Positions 40,148 through 49,561 are shown, counted from the stretch's first letter. The stretch is DNA of 64,000 bases from Solwaraspora sp. WMMD792 (GCF_029626105.1 NZ_JARUBH010000009.1:2480001-2544000), one strand, 5' to 3'. Notes: generated by a model from the sequence alone, not told the origin. Translations and numbers: made by a program.

Positions 40148-41250
40148 CGCGCAGCGGCGAGGATCTCGTCGACCGCGTCGCGACGGACCGCGTCATAGAA
40201 GGAAGCGGCCGCCTCGGTGTCGGCGAACACCACGCTCTCGTCACCGACCCGCCCGGTGCCCTCGGTCGGGCTGGTGACGAAGGTGAGGTCGTCGCCGCGC
40301 AGGTGTCGCAGGTCCATGCCGAAGTCGAGCAGGGACAACGTCTCGTCGACCGCCACCGCGTCGGCCGTGGCCCGGATGAACGAGTTCAGCGTGGCCGGGC
40401 TGGACAGCACCCCACCGGAGGCCGCCTTCTCCAGGATGGCCTTGATGACCTGCTGCTGGTGGCGGATCCGGGCGAAGTCGCCATCGGCGAAGGCGTACCG
40501 CTCGCGGGCGTAGTCGAGGGCCGCCGCGCCGTCCATCGTCTGCGGGCCGGCGGCGAACGACCGTCGGTTGTCAGGGTTGAGGGAATGGTTGGAGGTGAAC
40601 GCCTCCTCGACGTCGATCTCGACCCCGCCGAGCGCGTCGACGATCTCCCGGAATCCGGCGAAGTCCACCAGGGCGACGTTGTCCACCCGTACTCCGGTGA
40701 ACTCCTCGACGGTCTGCACCATCAGCGGGATACCACCCCAGGCATACGCGGCGTTGATCTTCGCTTCCCGTCCGCCGTATGTTCCTTCCTGGTTTTCCGG
40801 CACGAAGACCCAGGTGTCCCGGGGAATGGAGATCAGCTGGGCGCTCTGCCGGTCGGCCGCGATGTGCGCCAGGATGATCGTGTCACTGCGGGAGCCCGAC
40901 GTGCTCTGCGGGTCCCGGGTATCGCTGCCGAGGATGAGGATGTTCGTGGCGGTGGTCACCTTTTCCGGCCGGAACTCCTCCGGCACGTCCACGAACGCCT
41001 CCACCCGCTCGATCCCGGACTCGATCGACCGCAGGTAGAACCCACCGGCGAGCAGTCCACCGCCACCGAGCAGCGTCAGGACCACGAGCACCGTCAGAGC
41101 GATCCGCAGCCCGCGGCGACGGCGACGCGGTGGCGCGGCGGCGGAGTCCATTACCGACTCGGGATCCTGCGTCCCCGGCTGCACCCCGTCCGCAGCCCCG
41201 CCCAACTCCTGGGCGGCCGTGGGGTCCGCGAGCCGTTCTCGACGTGACAT
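40144..41250 (-). CDS. LCP (LytR-CpsA-Psr) family cell-wall ligase
   Basis: The 368-residue protein has a short basic cytosolic segment, one membrane helix at about residues 48-70, and an extracellular LCP domain. Diagnostic segments are TNILILGSDTRD, GSRSDTIILAHIAADRQSAQ, LISIPRDTWVFVP, KINAAYAWGG and LDYARERYAFADGDFARIRH (Arg residues that bind the pyrophosphate lipid). LCP enzymes attach lipid-linked glycopolymers to peptidoglycan. As first gene of the operon with a glycosylphosphotransferase and a GT4, it probably ligates the polymer that they start. Confidence 0.93.
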   Translation of the reverse strand: MSRRERLADPTAAQELGGAADGVQPGTQDPESVMDSAAAPPRRRRRGLRIALTVLVVLTLLGGGGLLAGGFYLRSIESGIERVEAFVDVPEEFRPEKVTTATNILILGSDTRDPQSTSGSRSDTIILAHIAADRQSAQLISIPRDTWVFVPENQEGTYGGREAKINAAYAWGGIPLMVQTVEEFTGVRVDNVALVDFAGFREIVDALGGVEIDVEEAFTSNHSLNPDNRRSFAAGPQTMDGAAALDYARERYAFADGDFARIRHQQQVIKAILEKAASGGVLSSPATLNSFIRATADAVAVDETLSLLDFGMDLRHLRGDDLTFVTSPTEGTGRVGDESVVFADTEAAASFYDAVRRDAVDEILAAAR

Positions 41251-41526
41251 GTCAGTGATAGTACTGACGAAGGTTTCCGGATGATGTCCGCCCGGGACAG
41301 TCGAAGATCCACTTTAATCATCCACGCCGGTCTTATCCGCATTCATCTTCCTACCGGCGCGGCTCGGGACAGTGGATCATCGTCCCTACCTTGCCGACGG
41401 ACCTGACGGATTCCCGTCAAACCGCCGGGCATTCTGCCCTAATCGTCCGGTCCGCAAGCCAGCAGGTGGCAGCCCTGACCGACACTGGATGGACCGTCCG
41501 CTCGACCGCAGGATCGGAGTGCCGAG

Positions 41527-44223
41527 GTGACCATGGAGGCCGGTGCGAACCGGGCACGTGACCGGCTCGCCTCCCGGGGCGTGGCCGAACTGCTGACCCT
41601 CGTCGGCCGGCTGCTGCGCCGGCCCCGGCGCGGCGAGCACGATCTGCCGGTCGTCGTGGCCGTTGGCGCTGCCGGGTCCGAGGTGCACGCCGGGCTGCTG
41701 CGCCGGCTCCGCCGGCCGGCCCACCGCCGAGTGCCGCATGTCGACGTCGACGCCACCGAGTTCCCCGACGGAGCAGGAATCCGCCCGCTGCTCGACGCGA
41801 TGCACCACCAGCTCGCCCTCGACGCGTTCGGCGGTGAGCCGTTCACCTTCCGCCACTATCCGCTGGCCCGCTGGCTGATGGACCAGCGGTTGGCCGACGT
41901 CGAGGTCACCGAACGCCGGGCCCGGCTCACCCAGATGCTCCGCGACTGGCGCCGCCGGCCGGCCGCCGAGAACCTGAGCGGCGCCTCGGACGCCGAGACC
42001 ATGTTCGCCACCGCGTACCGGCTGCTGCTCTGGCTGGTCCTGCGGGCGGTCCCGGACGTGGTCTTCCGGGCCGCGTTGTCCGGACGCCTACCGGTGATCG
42101 GCGGCCGGTACCGCTGGTTCATGCGCCAGCAGTACCTCGCGCCACGACAGAGCGGCACCTTCATCGGCTTCGCCGAACGACTCACCACCGACCTGCGTAC
42201 CGGGGAACAGCCCGAGCAGGTGCGCAAACTGCTCGTGCACGCCTTCCTGGAGGACCTGCGCGCCGGACATCTGCGCCGCGTCTGGTCACCGAACGGCTGG
42301 CAGCGCACCGCCTATCCGGTGCTGCTGCTGCGCGACGTCGCACCGGACAACGCCGGACACGCCCTGCTGCGGCTGGTCAACGATGTCCGCAACGAGACCG
42401 GCCGGTGGGACCCCCTGCTGATCCTGGCCACCGCGGCCGAAGGCTACGCCCCGGTACCGGACGCTGCGACCCCGATCCGGCTGACCGAGGTGGACATCGG
42501 CCTCGACGAGTGGCGCGACGCCCTGCCGGAGCAGCGGCGGCTACGCCGCGCCGACGCATGGATCCTGCCGCTGGCGGCGACCGCCGACCCCGACGACCGC
42601 TACGGGCACCCGACCGCCGCCGACCTCGCACCGCCGGCGCCACCGTGGTGGGCCCGGCGAACCGTCGCCGCCGCCGTGGTCCTGGCCCTGCTCGCCGGTG
42701 GACTGTTCTGGGCCGGCGGGCGGTGGGGTCCGGGCTGCCTGCCGCACCCGGGGCAGGGCGAGATCTCGCTGCGGCTGATCGACGGCGAGTGCGTCGGTTA
42801 CAGCGACAACCTGGCGTACGTGTTCAACCACGACCCGGGCCAGGAGGCGCTGCGCGGGGTACAGGAACGCATCTTCCGGCAGAACGAGGAGGTCATGCAG
42901 GTCTGGCGGAGCAGCCAGCGCCGCCGCCCGCTGATGACGCTGGTCTATCTGGGCATCATGACCGGCCAGCGGACCGGTCCCCGAGAGGTCTCCTACGTCT
43001 CCGAACGCGAAGAACTCGAAGGGATGGCGGTCGCCCAGTACGCCCGGATGAAGGCGTCGGCGAGCACCGACGGCCAGGCGCTGCTGCGCATCGTGGTGGC
43101 CAACGGCGGCAAGCAGATGCGACACGCGGAGCGGACTGTGGAGCTGCTGGCCGGGCTGGCCCGCCGGGATCCGACGGTGGTCGGCGTGGTCGGCCTGGTG
43201 GAGAGCCGCACCACCACGGCCCGGGCCCTGCGGCGACTCAACGAGGTGGGGCTGCCGGCGGTCGCGCCGACGCTGTCCGCCGACGGGCTGCACCGCAACT
43301 CGCGGCTCTACCTGCAGATGGTCCCGCCCAACGCCGACCAGGCCGAGCTGGTGTCGGCGTACGCCACCCGGGTGCTCGGCCTGTCCGAGGCGCACATCTA
43401 CTACACCACCGGCGACAACAGCCCGCTCGCCGATGACCTGTACGTCAACACACTGGTCACCGGCCTGACCGAGCGGCTCGGCGAGCAGGCCACCGCGCGG
43501 CCGTTCCGGGTCGGCGACTCGCTCGGTCACGAGTGCGGCTACCCCGGTCTGCTCTTCTTCGCCGGCCGGTACTCGGAGTTCGACGAGTTCCTGGAGGCGC
43601 TGCGGGGCTGCCGGAACAATCCTCCGCTGCATCTGGTGGCCGACGACTCGGTCAACCGATACCTGGCCAACCACCAGCTGCGGGCGAACGCGCCGGGCAA
43701 CCTGCCGGTGACGTACGTGTCGAAGGCCGCGTTGGCGATGTGCACCCGGCTGGTGACCGACGCGGTCGCCGACGAGTCACGCCGCCGGTTCCTCGACCTG
43801 ATCCGGCGCGACGACCTGCTCGGCGAACGGCGGTGCGTGGACGGCTCCGGGCCGCCGGTAGGCGAACGCGTGGCGCTGGCCTACGACGCGACGATGATGC
43901 TGATCGCGGCGGTGGAGCAGCTCGCGGCCCGGCTGAACGTCGGCTCCCGGCCGTGGGACGCGCGGGCGGTCAGCCCGGTCGCGGTCTTCACCGAGGTGCT
44001 GCGGCAGAACGCCGCAGCGGCGTACCCGGGGGTGACCGGGCCCACCCGGTTCTCGGCGGACACCGGTGAGCCGGTGGAGAAGCGACTGTCGCTGATGTAC
44101 GTGGCCAGCGTGCCGCAGGTCGACCAGGAACCCACGGAGGTCTTCTACTGTGGCCGGGCACAGCCGGAGGACCCGCCCGGCTGCCATCCGGCCCCGGCGA
44201 CCCCGACCGGCGACACCGGCTGA
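41527..44223 (+). CDS. Receptor-like protein: degenerate NTPase-like domain, one TM, periplasmic-binding domain
   Basis: The 898-residue protein starts at GTG (ATG at 41533 is an alternative). Residues 1 to about 370 form a cytosolic domain with an NTPase-like fold order (LPVVVAVGAAGSEVHAGLLR, PVLLLRDVAPDNAGHALLRL), but no GxxxxGK[ST] is present. One membrane helix lies at about 372-398. The extracellular part resembles type 1 periplasmic-binding domains of branched-chain amino acid receptors (PTVVGVVGLVESRTTTARAL, GLPAVAPTLSADGL, then YLQMVPPNADQ). It probably senses a small molecule outside. It lies just upstream of an ECF sigma factor, so a signalling link is possible. Confidence 0.65.
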   Translation: MTMEAGANRARDRLASRGVAELLTLVGRLLRRPRRGEHDLPVVVAVGAAGSEVHAGLLRRLRRPAHRRVPHVDVDATEFPDGAGIRPLLDAMHHQLALDAFGGEPFTFRHYPLARWLMDQRLADVEVTERRARLTQMLRDWRRRPAAENLSGASDAETMFATAYRLLLWLVLRAVPDVVFRAALSGRLPVIGGRYRWFMRQQYLAPRQSGTFIGFAERLTTDLRTGEQPEQVRKLLVHAFLEDLRAGHLRRVWSPNGWQRTAYPVLLLRDVAPDNAGHALLRLVNDVRNETGRWDPLLILATAAEGYAPVPDAATPIRLTEVDIGLDEWRDALPEQRRLRRADAWILPLAATADPDDRYGHPTAADLAPPAPPWWARRTVAAAVVLALLAGGLFWAGGRWGPGCLPHPGQGEISLRLIDGECVGYSDNLAYVFNHDPGQEALRGVQERIFRQNEEVMQVWRSSQRRRPLMTLVYLGIMTGQRTGPREVSYVSEREELEGMAVAQYARMKASASTDGQALLRIVVANGGKQMRHAERTVELLAGLARRDPTVVGVVGLVESRTTTARALRRLNEVGLPAVAPTLSADGLHRNSRLYLQMVPPNADQAELVSAYATRVLGLSEAHIYYTTGDNSPLADDLYVNTLVTGLTERLGEQATARPFRVGDSLGHECGYPGLLFFAGRYSEFDEFLEALRGCRNNPPLHLVADDSVNRYLANHQLRANAPGNLPVTYVSKAALAMCTRLVTDAVADESRRRFLDLIRRDDLLGERRCVDGSGPPVGERVALAYDATMMLIAAVEQLAARLNVGSRPWDARAVSPVAVFTEVLRQNAAAAYPGVTGPTRFSADTGEPVEKRLSLMYVASVPQVDQEPTEVFYCGRAQPEDPPGCHPAPATPTGDTG

Positions 44224-44279
44224 GCCGCCCACCGGCCGACGGATGGAACCTTCCGGACCGCCGGGGAGTCGGGCACTGC

Positions 44280-44837
44280 ATGGGAGAATCCCCGCCGGAC
44301 GCCGACGGCGGCGGCCTGGCGCACCCCGACGACGTCGTCGGCCAGGTGTACGCCGGCAGCTACCGGCGGCTCGTCGTGCAGCTGTACGCCGTCACCGGCG
44401 ACCTGGGCGAGGCACAGGAGACGGTGCAGGAGGCGTTCGTCCGCGCCCTGCTCGCCCCGCACCGCTTCGCCGAGCTGGACAACCCGGAGGCGTGGCTACG
44501 CCGGGTGGCGGTCAACGTCGCCCGCAGCCGGCACCGCCGCCGGGCCGTTCTCGCCCGGCTGCTCCCCCGGCTGGCCGCCCCGGTCGACACCGAACGGCTG
44601 ATCGCCGACAGCTCGGCCGAGCACGTCGCGCTGATGCGGGCGCTGCGCCAGCTGCCGGCCGGGCAACGACACGCGATCGCCCTGCACTACCTGGCCGACC
44701 TGCCGGTCGCCGAGGTCGCCGACGCGCTCGGCGTCACCGAGGGCACCGTCAAGTCGCGACTCTCCCGAGGCCGGACGGCCCTCGCCGGTCTGCTCGTCGA
44801 CACGTCGACCAGTTACACCCGGAGCAGCCATGCCTGA
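44280..44837 (+). CDS. ECF sigma factor, SigE-like
   Basis: The 185-residue protein starts at ATG. Region 2 is LVVQLYAVTGDLGEAQETVQ followed by EAFVRALLAPHRFAELDNPE, and region 4 is AIALHYLADLPVAEVADALG followed by VTEGTVKSRLSRGRTAL. It directs RNA polymerase to a small regulon. The stop codon overlaps the start of the next gene, whose product carries a single membrane helix and is a candidate partner. The receptor-like gene lies 56 bp upstream on the same strand. Confidence 0.9.
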   Translation: MGESPPDADGGGLAHPDDVVGQVYAGSYRRLVVQLYAVTGDLGEAQETVQEAFVRALLAPHRFAELDNPEAWLRRVAVNVARSRHRRRAVLARLLPRLAAPVDTERLIADSSAEHVALMRALRQLPAGQRHAIALHYLADLPVAEVADALGVTEGTVKSRLSRGRTALAGLLVDTSTSYTRSSHA

Positions 44838-46002
44838 CCTGCGGCTGACCACCTTCGACCGGGAGCGAATCAGCGAAGCGGTGATCCAGCCGGCACTGGA
44901 CCGGCTCCGGGCACGGGCCCGACGGCGACGGCGGACCATGATCGTCGCCGCCGCGCTCGGCCTGCTGCTGGTGGCGCTGGTCGCCCCGGGCCTGGCCGCC
45001 ACGGTGGGCCGTCACCGGTCCGACGGCCCCGCGCCACCCGGCCCGCTGCGGATGACCGTGTGGGACGACCGGACCGTGGTGGGCTTCGACGGCCCCGGCG
45101 AGGACTGCCGGTTCCGGTTCACCCGCAGCGACGACGCCGGATCGACGTGGCTGCCGCTGAACGGACCGGACACCACCGCGGACTGCCTGCACGACGCGGA
45201 CGGCCACCCGGTGTCCCGGGCGGTGGCGTTCAGCCTCACCCCGGACGTCTTCCTGGTCGGCGTCGGCGTAACCGACCACGTGTCCACCGACGCCGGCCGG
45301 ACCTGGCGGGACGCCACCGCGACGACCCGCACCGTCACCGTGTTCCCGCCCGAGGCACAGCCGGTCGACTGTCTGACCCACTGCGCCGACCTGCGCCCGC
45401 CGGTCGCGGTCGACCCGGTCGCGGGCACGGTGTACCGGCTGGCCGATCCGCCGACGGTCGGCGGACGGGTGTACGTGGCCCCGGACGGGGCGATCTGGAC
45501 CGCCGGAGCGGCCGGAGACGGGCCGGGCACCGTGATCGCGGTCAGCACCGACCGGGGCGCCAGCTGGCGGACCACCGCCGGACCGGCCGGCGCCCTGGTC
45601 GCCGGCCTCGCGGCCCGCGACGCCCGGCAGGCGTTCGTCCTGTTCGACCCGATCGACGCGGGCGAGACCGGCTCGTCGGCCGCCCGGCCGGTGCTGTGGC
45701 GTACCACCGACGGCGCGCGCAGCTGGCAGGACCTGGCCGTCCCGCTGCCCAGGCTGGACCAGAGCGCGCTCACCGTCGGCGACGACGGCCGGCTGCTGGT
45801 GGGCGGCCTCGGCCGGCACACGGTGCCGACGTGGACCAGCGACGACGACGGCACGACCTTCACCGCCGGCACCGCCGGCCCGTACGGCGAGCTCGGTGCC
45901 CTGCCGGGACGGCTGTGGGTCTCCGCCGGGCAGCCCGGCGCGCCCGGCTCGGTCACCGTCGACGGCACCAGCTGGCAATCCGTACCACTGCCGACACAGT
46001 GA
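44830..46002 (+). CDS. Membrane-anchored BNR-repeat protein, candidate partner of the ECF sigma factor
   Basis: The 390-residue product starts at an ATG within the 3' end of the sigma gene. Residues 1-35 are cytosolic and basic, one membrane helix lies at about 36-58 (TMIVAAALGLLLVALVAPGL), and the rest is an extracytoplasmic beta-propeller-like domain. That domain holds BNR/Asp-box type repeats (SDDAGSTW, STDAGRTW, STDRGASW, TTDGARSW, SDDDGTTF). Translational coupling with the sigma gene suggests an anti-sigma or sensor role, but the short cytosolic segment has no recognisable anti-sigma motif. Confidence 0.75.
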   Translation: MPDLRLTTFDRERISEAVIQPALDRLRARARRRRRTMIVAAALGLLLVALVAPGLAATVGRHRSDGPAPPGPLRMTVWDDRTVVGFDGPGEDCRFRFTRSDDAGSTWLPLNGPDTTADCLHDADGHPVSRAVAFSLTPDVFLVGVGVTDHVSTDAGRTWRDATATTRTVTVFPPEAQPVDCLTHCADLRPPVAVDPVAGTVYRLADPPTVGGRVYVAPDGAIWTAGAAGDGPGTVIAVSTDRGASWRTTAGPAGALVAGLAARDARQAFVLFDPIDAGETGSSAARPVLWRTTDGARSWQDLAVPLPRLDQSALTVGDDGRLLVGGLGRHTVPTWTSDDDGTTFTAGTAGPYGELGALPGRLWVSAGQPGAPGSVTVDGTSWQSVPLPTQ

Positions 46003-46114
46003 CCTTCCGACCTGGTCTGAGCTGCGCGGATTCATGATCACGTGACAGCCGCGTCACGGTGCCGACATCAACCGGCCGGAGATTGTGGCCACCGCTTCAC
46101 CGCCAGGAGGTTCC

Positions 46115-46420
46115 ATGGCCCCCACCCCTCCGACCGACGACGAGTTGAACACCTTCATCGTCGCCCAACTCGCCTCGCTCGGCATCGACCTCGACCAACT
46201 GCCGGCCGGCACCACCGCCGACCCGGTCACCGGCTCTCCCGGCCGCGACTCGGTCCTCGCGTCGCTGCGGTCCTTCATGCGCAGTACGGTGCCGGCCCTC
46301 GCCGCCTACCAGATGCCGACCCCGGACGCCGGCGACCCGGCGACCGCCATGGCACTGTCCCAGCAGCCCGCACCGGTCCTCTACCCGTCGATCAGCACCG
46401 AATGGCGCAAGCCCCGTTGA
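46115..46420 (+). CDS. Small protein of unknown function, upstream of the TnpB element
   Basis: The ATG at 46115 has an AGGAGG site 5 bases upstream, which decides the start. The 101-residue product (APTPPTDDELNTFIVAQLAS) is acidic, has no signal peptide or membrane segment, and belongs to no family I know. It stops exactly at the left boundary of the TnpB element, and a Tat-exported amidase gene resumes on the other side of the element. The two may once have been adjacent in one operon. The internal PLYP-like end (PVLYPSISTEWRKPR) may be conserved; comparison would tell. Confidence 0.6.
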   Translation: MAPTPPTDDELNTFIVAQLASLGIDLDQLPAGTTADPVTGSPGRDSVLASLRSFMRSTVPALAAYQMPTPDAGDPATAMALSQQPAPVLYPSISTEWRKPR

Positions 46421-47633
46421 CAATCCTCCCCGCCCTAAGGACGGGGATTCCCTGGGTCGCCCCAGGGGGTTCCTGTTTCACCGACGACCGCCCCGTCCGA
46501 GAGGAGGACTCCCGGTGAGGTCTTACACCGCCTCCACAGGCAATCACGGAGAGCCCCTCCGCGAGAATGTTCCGTGCCGCGTTGACATCCCGGTCATGGG
46601 CCTGCCCGCACCGGCAGGTCCACGACCGGACCGCCAACGGCATCCGCTCGGCCAGTACGCCACACGCGGAGCACAGTCGGGTCGACGGGAACCAGCGGTC
46701 CACGACCACCAGGTCGCGGCCGTACCAGCGCGTCTTGTACTCCAGCATGCTGCGGAACTGCCGCCAGCCCGCGTCGGAGACGGCGCGGGCCAGACGGTGG
46801 TTGGCCGTCATGTTGCGGACGGTCAGGTCCTCGATCACGATCGTTTGGGTTTCACGAACGAGCCGAGTGCTGAGTTTGTGCAGGTGGTCGCGGCGGCGGT
46901 CGGCGATCCGGGCATGAATCCGGGCCACCGCCAGCCGGGCCTTGGCCCGGTTCGCCGAGCCTTTGGCCTTGCGTGCGAGGTTCCGCTGGGCGCGGGCCAG
47001 CCGCCGCCGGTCGCGGCGTTCATGTCTCGGGTTGGGGATCTTCTCCCCGGTGGACAGGGTGAACAGGCTGTCGAGGCCGGCGTCGACCCCCACCACGGCA
47101 CCCGACGCCGGGGCCGGTTCGATCCGGTCGTCGCAGAGCAGGGAGACGAACCAGCGGCCCGCCGGGTCCTGCGACACCGTCACCGTCGACGGCGCCGCGC
47201 CCTCCGGCAACGGTCGGGACCACACGATGTCCAACGGATCGGACATCTTCGCCAGGGTCAGCCGACCGTCGCGCCACCGGAACGCGCTGGCGGTGTACTC
47301 CGCCGACCGCCGCGACCTCTTCCTCGACTTGAACGTCGGGTACCGGGCCCGTTTCGCCCAGAAGTTGGTGAACGCGGTCTGCAGGTGCCGCAGCGCCTGC
47401 TGCAGAGGGACGCAGGAGACGTCGTTGAGGAACGCCAGGTCGTCGGTCTTCTTCCACGCGGTCAGCATCGCCGACGTGGCGTTGTAGGTGACCCGTTCCC
47501 GACGCAGGGTCCACGCCTCGCTGCGGGCGGCCAGCGCCATGTTGTAGACCAGCCGGACACAACCGAACGTCCGGGCAAGCTCGGCGGCCTGCCCGGGGGT
47601 GGGGTAGAAGCGGTACCTGAACGCCCGCTTCAC
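46392..47633 (-). CDS. tnpB: TnpB RNA-guided nuclease
   Basis: The GTG at 47633 begins the standard N terminus KRAFRYRFYPTPGQAAELAR. The 413-residue protein keeps the RuvC catalytic set: Asp in GAVVGVDAGLDSLFTLSTG, Glu in QTIVIEDLTVRNMTANHRLA, and Asp in QAHDRDVNAARNILAEGLS. It has the zinc ribbon C-S-A-C ... C-R-C-G between the last two, so it looks active. TnpB proteins cut DNA guided by an RNA (omega/reRNA) made from the 3' end of their own element. The C terminus reads through the right-end hairpins and ends 28 bp inside the neighbouring small gene. Confidence 0.93.
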   Translation of the reverse strand: MKRAFRYRFYPTPGQAAELARTFGCVRLVYNMALAARSEAWTLRRERVTYNATSAMLTAWKKTDDLAFLNDVSCVPLQQALRHLQTAFTNFWAKRARYPTFKSRKRSRRSAEYTASAFRWRDGRLTLAKMSDPLDIVWSRPLPEGAAPSTVTVSQDPAGRWFVSLLCDDRIEPAPASGAVVGVDAGLDSLFTLSTGEKIPNPRHERRDRRRLARAQRNLARKAKGSANRAKARLAVARIHARIADRRRDHLHKLSTRLVRETQTIVIEDLTVRNMTANHRLARAVSDAGWRQFRSMLEYKTRWYGRDLVVVDRWFPSTRLCSACGVLAERMPLAVRSWTCRCGQAHDRDVNAARNILAEGLSVIACGGGVRPHRESSSRTGRSSVKQEPPGATQGIPVLRAGRIVNGACAIRC

Positions 47634-47790
47634 GGTCCTGGACACAGTCCACAGTCTAGCGATTCGGTCGTGAGCCATGGGGTCGCGTGTGCGGTGGACG
47701 CCGATCCGCCTCGGCACCGGATCGGCTTTCCCTGCCCTGCTCCGCAGGAGTTCCGTTTCCTCCCCGGCCTGAAGGCCGGAGTATCCACGG
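46421..47790 (-). mobile_element. Solitary TnpB element (IS1341-like group of IS200/IS605)
   Basis: The element contains tnpB on the minus strand and no tnpA. Both ends carry a CCTCCCCG-type hairpin. At the left (tnpB 3') end TCCCCGCCC-TAA-GGACGGGGA (46427-46447) is followed by CCCTGGG-TCGC-CCCAGGG (46450-46467). At the right end TTTCCTCCCCGGCCTGAAGG folds as CCGGCC-TGAA-GGCCGG (47764-47779), with a further perfect hairpin CCGATCCG/CGGATCGG at 47701-47725. The left end abuts TTGAC. Exact ends are estimated. Such elements need a TnpA supplied elsewhere in order to move. Confidence 0.75.
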
Positions 47791-47800
47791 AAGGAATCCG

Positions 47801-49507
47801 ATGACAACAGAGGACGCCATGACAGACGCTTCGACAGGCGTACAACTGCCGCTCGACCGGCTCCTCGACCGCCGCGCGTTCCTGGCCCGCACCGCCGCGC
47901 TGGCAGCCACCGCCGCTGTCGGCACCGTGGCGCTGCCCGGCCTGGCCGGGCTCGCCTCGGCCGCGCCGAGCGACACCAGCGCCCCGGCCGTCACATTCAA
48001 CCCGGATCTGGACCGGGGAGCCGCGTACAACAAACCACGCGAGTCGGCTATGTCCGATCCGACCGAATGGACCATCTCGGAAGCCGCCTGGATGATCCGG
48101 CACAACAAGATCGTGCCGGTCGAGCTGGTGCAGGCCTACCTGGACCGGATCACCGCGTACGAGTCGACGTACCAGGCGTTCAACGTGGTGCTCGCGGAGG
48201 CGGCGGTCAAGGCCGCCCGGCAGTGGGCCAACCGGCCGTACCGGGGGCCGCTGCACGGCATCCCGCTGGCCATCAAGGACAACTACTTCACCGAGGGCGT
48301 GCCGACCACCGCGAACTCGTACCTGTTCCAGGACTTCGTCCCACCGTACGACGCCACCTCGGTCGCCAAGCTGGTCGTGCAGGGCGGCATCGTGCTGGGC
48401 AAGACCCAGATGGGTCCGCTGGCCACCACCCGGGCGACCCTGCCCAACGGTCAGGTCACCACCGTCAACGCCTGGACGCCGACGAACCCGTCGACCAACC
48501 CGGGCGGATCGTCGACCGGCACCGCCACCGCCGTCGCCGGCCGGCTGGCCAGCTCGGGGATCGGCACTCAGACCGGCGGCTCGATCACCTCGCCGTCCAA
48601 CGCCCAGAACCTCACCGGCATAAAACCGACGATGGGCCGGGTGTCGCTGGCCGGGATCGTCCCGCTCACCTACACCCGCGACCATCCCGGCCCGCTCGCC
48701 CGCGACGCCAAGGACGCGGCGATCATGCTGATGGCGATGGCCGGGCCGGACCCGGCCGACCCGCGCAGCCAGGGCCTGCCGCCGGTGCCGAACCTGATCA
48801 ACGCGGCGACGCCCCGCTACGACGGCGACAGCCTGCGGATGCGCTGGAAGACCCGGATCGGGGTGCTGCCCGGCTATGCCGACGGCGGCTCGGAGACGGC
48901 GGCGGCCCGCCGGGCGTTCCTCGCCGAGATGGCCGCCATACCGGAGTGCGAGCTGGTCGAGGTGCCGTTCCCGGACGAGTGGAGCCTGCTCACCGGCAGC
49001 GCGTTCAACAACGTACGGCTGCCGGAGCGCAGCGAGCCGTTCATGCCGTACCTGCGCAGTGACCTGCGTGGCTTCGGGGTGTCGGTGACCAGTTGGCTGC
49101 AGGGCGCGTTGCTGGGCGCCAACGGGTGGGTCACCGGCCAGCGCGCCAAGCTGCTGCTGCTGGACCGGATTCTGGACCAGATCTTCAGTAGCTGCGATGT
49201 GGTGGTGCAGACCAGCCCGGTGCCGTTCGACATCGTCGGGCTGCCGGAGATCGCGTTCCCGATCGGCTTCTCCGGCGGCGGGGTACCGATCGGCACCATC
49301 CTCGGCGGGCAACCGTACGCCGAGGACCGTCTGCTGTCGGTGGCCGCCGCGTACCAGGCGGTCACCGACTGGCACTGGCGGCGGCCGGCCGACCCACCGG
49401 CGGTCGACCCGTCGCCGACCGCGTCCACCGCCGCCGCCCGGTCCGCGGCGGCGACGCCGTCGCGGGGTCGGTTGACCGCCGAGGAGGTCGCCGAGCTCAC
49501 CCAGTGA
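47801..49507 (+). CDS. Tat-exported amidase-signature hydrolase
   Basis: The ATG at 47801 has GGAAGG 8 bases upstream. The 568-residue protein begins with a twin-arginine signal (LDRRAFLARTAALAATAAVG) that suggests export of a folded enzyme. The body is an amidase-signature domain with the Ser-cisSer-Lys triad: Lys in GIPLAIKDNYFTEGVPTTAN, then GGSSTGTATAVAG and the nucleophile region GTQTGGSITSPSNAQNLTGI. It hydrolyses an unknown amide outside the cytoplasm. Its ribosome site lies just outside the right hairpin of the TnpB element, so its promoter may now be provided by, or separated by, that element. Confidence 0.9.
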   Translation: MTTEDAMTDASTGVQLPLDRLLDRRAFLARTAALAATAAVGTVALPGLAGLASAAPSDTSAPAVTFNPDLDRGAAYNKPRESAMSDPTEWTISEAAWMIRHNKIVPVELVQAYLDRITAYESTYQAFNVVLAEAAVKAARQWANRPYRGPLHGIPLAIKDNYFTEGVPTTANSYLFQDFVPPYDATSVAKLVVQGGIVLGKTQMGPLATTRATLPNGQVTTVNAWTPTNPSTNPGGSSTGTATAVAGRLASSGIGTQTGGSITSPSNAQNLTGIKPTMGRVSLAGIVPLTYTRDHPGPLARDAKDAAIMLMAMAGPDPADPRSQGLPPVPNLINAATPRYDGDSLRMRWKTRIGVLPGYADGGSETAAARRAFLAEMAAIPECELVEVPFPDEWSLLTGSAFNNVRLPERSEPFMPYLRSDLRGFGVSVTSWLQGALLGANGWVTGQRAKLLLLDRILDQIFSSCDVVVQTSPVPFDIVGLPEIAFPIGFSGGGVPIGTILGGQPYAEDRLLSVAAAYQAVTDWHWRRPADPPAVDPSPTASTAAARSAAATPSRGRLTAEEVAELTQ

Positions 49508-49528
49508 CCGGACGCGCTTCGGCGCGCT

Positions 49529-49561
49529 GCGGGCCGTCCACCCGGTGGGTGGGCGGCCCGC
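49529..49561 (+). terminator. Hairpin terminator after the amidase gene
   Basis: GCGGGCCGTCCACCC (49529-49543) pairs with GGGTGGGCGGCCCGC (49547-49561) around a 3-base loop, with one wobble pair. It starts 21 bp after the amidase stop codon. Confidence 0.75.

Noticed and set aside
46115-46420. The 101-residue gene as another RiPP precursor
   Set aside because: No modifying enzyme is adjacent, no leader/core division is visible, and its composition is ordinary.
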